Shown here: positions 60,001 through 64,000 of the stretch, piece by piece
Numbering within the stretch: position 1 is the first letter of the stretch
Layout of the letters: the number at the start of each line of letters is the position of its first letter
DNA from: Ovis canadensis
Taxonomy: Eukaryota; Chordata; Mammalia; Artiodactyla; Bovidae
DNA length: 64,000 nucleotides
Reading direction: 5' to 3'
Assembly (NCBI RefSeq): GCF_042477335.2
Contig: NC_091247.1
Location: 642,501 to 706,500 of the forward strand
The notes under the pieces: model-generated
Seen by the model: only the letters and a program-made list of their open reading frames with translations
Database searches by the model: none
What the model was told of the DNA's origin: nothing
Made by a program: the position numbers and the translations under genes

Positions 60001-63000
60001 CGCACGGCACGCCCGCCCCGGACCCCAGCCTCCGGCCACCCCCCAGCCGCAGGCCCGGCGCCCCAAGCCCCACCCCAGGCCCCGCACGGAGCCCACCCGC
60101 CCCTGTTACCATCTTGGGCTCCTTGAAGACCTGGCTGTCGATCATGTCCCACGCGCCCTGGCCCAGCGCCAGCAGCCGGAGCAGCAAGAGGAGGTCTGGG
60201 CTGTCCTGCAGGGAAACGCAGGCCTCGGCAGCTCGCCCAGCGTCCTGCCCTGACCGCACGCCCCCAGGGCTCAGGCCCACGCGCCGTCTGCCTGGAGGGG
60301 GTGTGGGCTCACCCCAGGGTCACCCCCACACACGCCCCGAGGCAGCGTGCGGCTGGCCGGGCGCACTCACCCTGGGCAGCACCTCCTGGCCCACCAGCTC
60401 CTGCAGGTGCTTGACGGTACTCAGGGACAGGGTGTTGATGGCGAAGGGGTCACATAGGATCATGGACAGGTCCCTGTGAGGACACGCCCACAGCGTCAGC
60501 CAGGGCGGCTCGCGGCCCGCACAGCCACTGGCCCGGGAGCCAGCCCTCCCTGCGGACCACGTCACCCCACGCCGGGCCCCTTTCTAAAAGCTCACGGCTC
60601 ACAGCTTTCCCTTAACGTGCTCAATAAGCTGAAAGACCAGAGTTTTTTTTAAAAAAATTAAGGTCTCATTTTGGTCAAGGTTCTGATCCAGGCTCCACAA
60701 ATTCAGTCAGGTTCTCTCAAGCCCGATCCCAGACCGGGGACAGGGGCCACCCAGACAGCACCTTGCTGCTAGCCAGACTGCCACCTCTGGACGCAGCAGG
60801 CCTGTCTGCTCACAGGCAGGCCAGCTCAGGTGCCCGGCCCGGCTGAGGCACCACAGCCTCACCCCAGCAGCCAGGCCTCTCAGTCACGGGCTCGGACACC
60901 AGATGGTCCTCCTAAAACGCACGGGAAAAAACACCACTCCCGATGGCGGCCACGGCGGGCTCAGGTGGACGCCCGCGGACAGGCACCCACACCAAGTGGA
61001 CCCTCACCCCAGGACTTGCTCCTGCCCCTTCTTCACGCCGTCAAGGAAGCCCTGCAGCTCGCGGGCCCTCTTGCTGTCCACAAACCGCTCTCGGATGCAA
61101 GCGTCCAGGCACCAGGTGAACTGCGGGGAGAAGGCAGGGTCAGGGCTCGGCCAGAGACGGCGCCTGCAGGCAGCTCTCCCCACTGCCTGAGCGCTCAAGC
61201 TTGGGCTGAGCCAGGGACCCCCATCTCATGTCGCCAAGGACCCGCTCGGCGTGAGGAACAGGACTGCACAAAGCAAACAGGCCCAAGGACCCACGTCTCC
61301 AGAGGCCAGGCAGTGCAAGAAAGAGGCCAGGTGTGTGTGTTCTGAAACGGGCCTTCCCGGGGTCCCCACTGCACGGTGGGCAGTGCCAGGTCAGAGTGTA
61401 TCACACCACGAAGCCCCTAGGGACGTCGTGGGGGGTCACACCGCGTCCACGTCAGGACAGGGCAGTGCGAAAAGCCCTGTTCCAGAACACAGAGCTCACC
61501 ACGAGGGCTCTGGAGCAGGGGGGAGACAGACCCCAGGAAGAGCAGGGCGGTGCGGCTGGCCCGGATGCTGCGGACAGACAGACCCTGCAGCCGGTGGGGG
61601 GGGGGGGGGGGGGTGGCGCTGCAGGGCAGTGGGCCCGGGGGGGGCCGGGACCACAGCGTCCCAGGGGAGGAGGGGGCCCGGGGCGCACACCTTGTGGCAG
61701 GGGTCCACGGAGCAGATGTCGCCGACGTCCAGGTCGTGCAGCGACATCAGCAGCTCGGCGCGCAGCGTGCAGTAGTGCACGTTGCGGGTGCGCAGGAAGA
61801 GCGTGCGCAGGAACTGCAGGACCATGTCGTACAGCTTCACGTTGCGCCCCACCATCCGCGTCAGCCTCTGCACCACCTGCCGGGACGCCAGGCCTCACGC
61901 CCCGCCCGCCCCCTCGCCCCTCACCCCCGACCCGCAGGACGCCGCTCACGCTGGGCGCAGCGACTCTGGTTTGGAGGACAGTGAACCGTCAGCCCCGAGG
62001 CTCCTCTGAGAGGGTGTCAGCCCGGGCCCCAGACTCCACGTCGGGTCGGGCCTGCTGCGGCCGCCCTGCTCCCGCCTTCTGTGACCAACGTGTGACATCT
62101 AATGTGTGGGCTCCACCCCTCGGGAGCCTGAGGAGCCCAGGAGGTGCCCTGATCTCTGGGGACACTGAAGGGTCCAGGCACCCGTGGCAACGAGTCAGTG
62201 CCCAAAACACATTCGTGCAGCAACAAACGAATCGGAAACAGACACAGGGAGAACTCAGGGCTGAGAGCAGACAGACAGCTGGCCGAAAAGGTCAGCCAAG
62301 CCGCCCAGCGCAAAGTACGCAGAAAAGACAGAAAAACCCACGTGCAGGGAGGCTGCTGCGATGCCCCTTGCCAGCCCCACAGATGAGCCCAGGCCTCCAA
62401 GAGCAGACAGGCGAGCATTCGTGGGGGCGGGAGGGGGCTGGCCAGGGAGGCCCGCACACAGCCCTGCCCCGCCTCACCTCACCCTGGCGCCTGGTCTTGG
62501 GGGAAGGGCTGAAAAAGTTGTGCAGGACAGAGAGCTCCGTGCTGAAGAGCGCGCTCTCCTTCTCCACGATGTACTGCTTCAGCAGCGGGGAGACTTCGTC
62601 GCCGAAGAGCGCCTGGTTGTCCTGCCAGATCTGCCGCTTGACCTCCACCGCGCAGGCCCGGTACAGCTCCTTGTCGGCCATCACCAGCTTCAGCTTCTTC
62701 TCAGGAACCTACAGAATCGACAGGTCACCGTCAGCAGCACCCTGCCCTGGCAGTCTCCCTCAAGACAACCAGCAGGCCTCAGCACCCCCCACGGCAGAGA
62801 CCACATCCATCCCAGCCCAACTGATGGGGACACCTGGGACAGGGCCCCCAGGCCATGGCGTGGGCAGGAACCACAGACAGCTTTTCCCCAGAAAGGGCTC
62901 CACACCCCGGAGCACATGCCAAGCTTCAGAGTCAGCTTGGCTCAGGGACAAGCCAGCGCAGGGAACCGTGCTCCGAAGCCGTCTCTACAGGAACAGGCAG

Positions 63001-64000
63001 CTCAAGAACCCTCCCCAGAGGGAGCCAGCCAGGCAGCTGTTACCTTGGGCAAGTGTTTCATGACACACATCACCACCGGCTGCAGAGACGGCATCTTCAC
63101 CAGAGAAAAGCTCTTCTCCAGCAGGTCCTCCAGTTTCTTATACCTGGGAAAACTCACATTACTGAGGAAGCAGTCACCTGCGGGTCCCCAGACTGGCAGT
63201 GCCACCGGCGTCCCCTTTTTCAGGATGGCTGTAGCCATGGGGAGGTGAGCGCTGCTAACTGGGGGTTCCTGGCTGGGGAGGGGGCTGCCTGTCTCACTGA
63301 CCTTTCCTCGGCCTTGCCCTCTGAAGCGATGGCTGACACACGCTCCAGCAGCTTGTCCCGAAGCTCATCAAAAACCGACTGGTGGAACTCCAGCCGCGGC
63401 GTCCCGTGCAGGTCCAAGAAAGGCAAGGCCGACTGCAGGGAGGGCAGCAGCACGCCGTTCTCTGTCTAAGGAAGCAGAGGTCGGCGTTGCTTCCTCGGGG
63501 CGGCAAGAGAGACCTCAGCCGCGGCCGCTCGTGGTCAGGCGCCCTGGCTGACCCGAGCGCTCGAAGAGGCAGACAGAAGGGTGTCCGCGCCGCGCCGGCT
63601 GTAGCAGCAGACGCTGGGAGCCGCCCGCCGGCCGTCGAAGCGGCCCGAGCTCGGCGTGTCCGGCCCCTCTGGGCGGCGGAGCAGACGGATACGCCCGCTT
63701 CACACGCGCGCCTGCCCCCGGCCCCTCGCGCAGCCCCACCTGGAACTGCTCGATGGCCTTGAGCGGCTCCGTGCAGTTGGTCAGCGTCTCCTTTAGGTCC
63801 TCGCCGTTGGCCACACCCAGGTCCTGCAGCCCCGCAAACAGGGCCGAGGCCCCGGTCCCCACCCGGCCCGGCGCCCCATCCCCGCCGCGCTCCCCCGGCG
63901 CTGCCGCGCTCGCCACGGGCCCTGCAGCGGTCCTCTCGCCCGGGCCTCGGGGGCCGCCGGCGCTCCGCTCCCCCGCGCCCTCCAGCTCGGCCAGGTCCGC
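57048..64000 (-). CDS. NELFB: NELFB, negative elongation factor B (13 coding exons, first partial)
   Basis: NELFB (COBRA1) is the helical scaffold subunit of the NELF complex, which with DSIF holds RNA polymerase II in promoter-proximal pause. Coding exons, 5' to 3': 63740-64000 (partial), 63302-63465, 63044-63143, 62478-62708, 61691-61876, 61008-61120, 60371-60473, 60110-60205, 59834-59976, 59654-59760, 57623-57764, 57350-57458, 57048-57194. Every junction has GT-AG and all phases fit. From the residue aligned to human Met1 to the stop the product is 580 residues, exactly the human length. Recognisable stretches include FAGLQDLGVANGEDLKETL, YKKLEDLLEKSFSLVKMPSL, FTWCLDACIRERFVDSKRAR and the C-terminal KLEQLDHRKPSPAQAPETP. 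The codon at human Met1 is CTG here (63839-63841) and the frame is open without an ATG to 64000, so the true start is outside the window or non-AUG. Confidence 0.97.
57459..57622 (-). other. NELFB: NELFB short intron filled with GGGGT repeats
   Basis: Intron of 164 nt between the exons ending at 57623 and starting at 57458. About 70 nt (57521-57590) is a CCCCA/CCCCCA array in plus view, so the RNA carries GGGGU repeats. The splice sites themselves are normal. Confidence 0.85.
57765..59653. other. NELFB: NELFB large intron
   Basis: The largest NELFB intron here, about 1.9 kb. I see no exon or clear transposon; an AT-rich patch lies at 58460-58560. Confidence 0.6.
61596..61613 (+). repeat. 18-base poly-G run in NELFB intron
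   Basis: Uninterrupted G in plus view, C in the NELFB transcript. It lies 78 nt past the exon ending at 61691. Confidence 0.95.
63480..64000. promoter_or_regulatory. NELFB: CpG-rich 5' end of NELFB
   Basis: CpG-dense sequence from the first intron to the window edge, covering exon 1. This is the inner edge of a promoter CpG island whose core should lie beyond 64000. Confidence 0.7.

Overview
The window is vertebrate nuclear DNA from a ruminant, most likely a bovid such as cattle, goat or sheep; the sequence alone does not settle the species. It has split genes with GT-AG introns, CpG islands and AATAAA signals. Its repeats are pecoran: BovB (RTE) LINEs, L1-BT-type LINE-1s, Bov-tA/Bov-A2 SINEs and CHR-type tRNA-derived SINEs.

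Four protein-coding genes were recognised by their products: EXD3 (3' end, + strand, 511-2732), NRARP (complete, +, 7497-7841), TOR4A (complete coding exon, -, 51588-52808) and NELFB (-, 57048 to beyond 64000). All 13 NELFB coding exons could be placed, the first cut by the window edge. From recalled gene order this is the block NELFB-TOR4A-NRARP-EXD3 of human 9q34.3, read in the opposite orientation. Left and right gene pairs point toward each other, so NRARP and TOR4A converge on a large gene-free centre.

Layout. 1-2760: last three EXD3 coding exons and poly(A) signal, with a minisatellite in an intron. 2760-7140: GC-rich intergenic DNA with candidate NRARP control elements. 6680-9620: NRARP with CpG-island promoter, TATA and CCAAT boxes, single coding exon and AT-rich 3' UTR. 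9620-14250: mostly non-repetitive DNA containing an orphan CpG island (about 11.4-12.8 kb). 14250-49750: a retrotransposon field with six BovB copies or pieces, a near full-length L1 (about 8.2 kb) inserted into a BovB, older L1 pieces, about fifteen Bov-type SINEs, about eight CHR SINEs and a retrovirus-like piece with a tRNA-Leu-type primer site. 49750-51450: GC-rich unique sequence. 51455-52845: TOR4A 3' UTR and coding exon. 52850-56345: the TOR4A-NELFB spacer, where TOR4A's promoter should lie. 56350-64000: NELFB.

The genes share neighbourhood rather than a pathway: NRARP is a Notch feedback inhibitor, NELFB a pausing-factor subunit for RNA polymerase II, TOR4A a torsin-type AAA+ ATPase, and EXD3 a putative 3'-5' exonuclease. 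I found no convincing new multi-gene system. The most useful leads are the nested retrotransposon stack, the missing ATG at the expected NELFB start, an identical ETS/AP-1 composite 12-mer near NRARP and TOR4A, the orphan CpG island, a repeat-filled 164-nt NELFB intron, and an unexplained insert inside one BovB copy.
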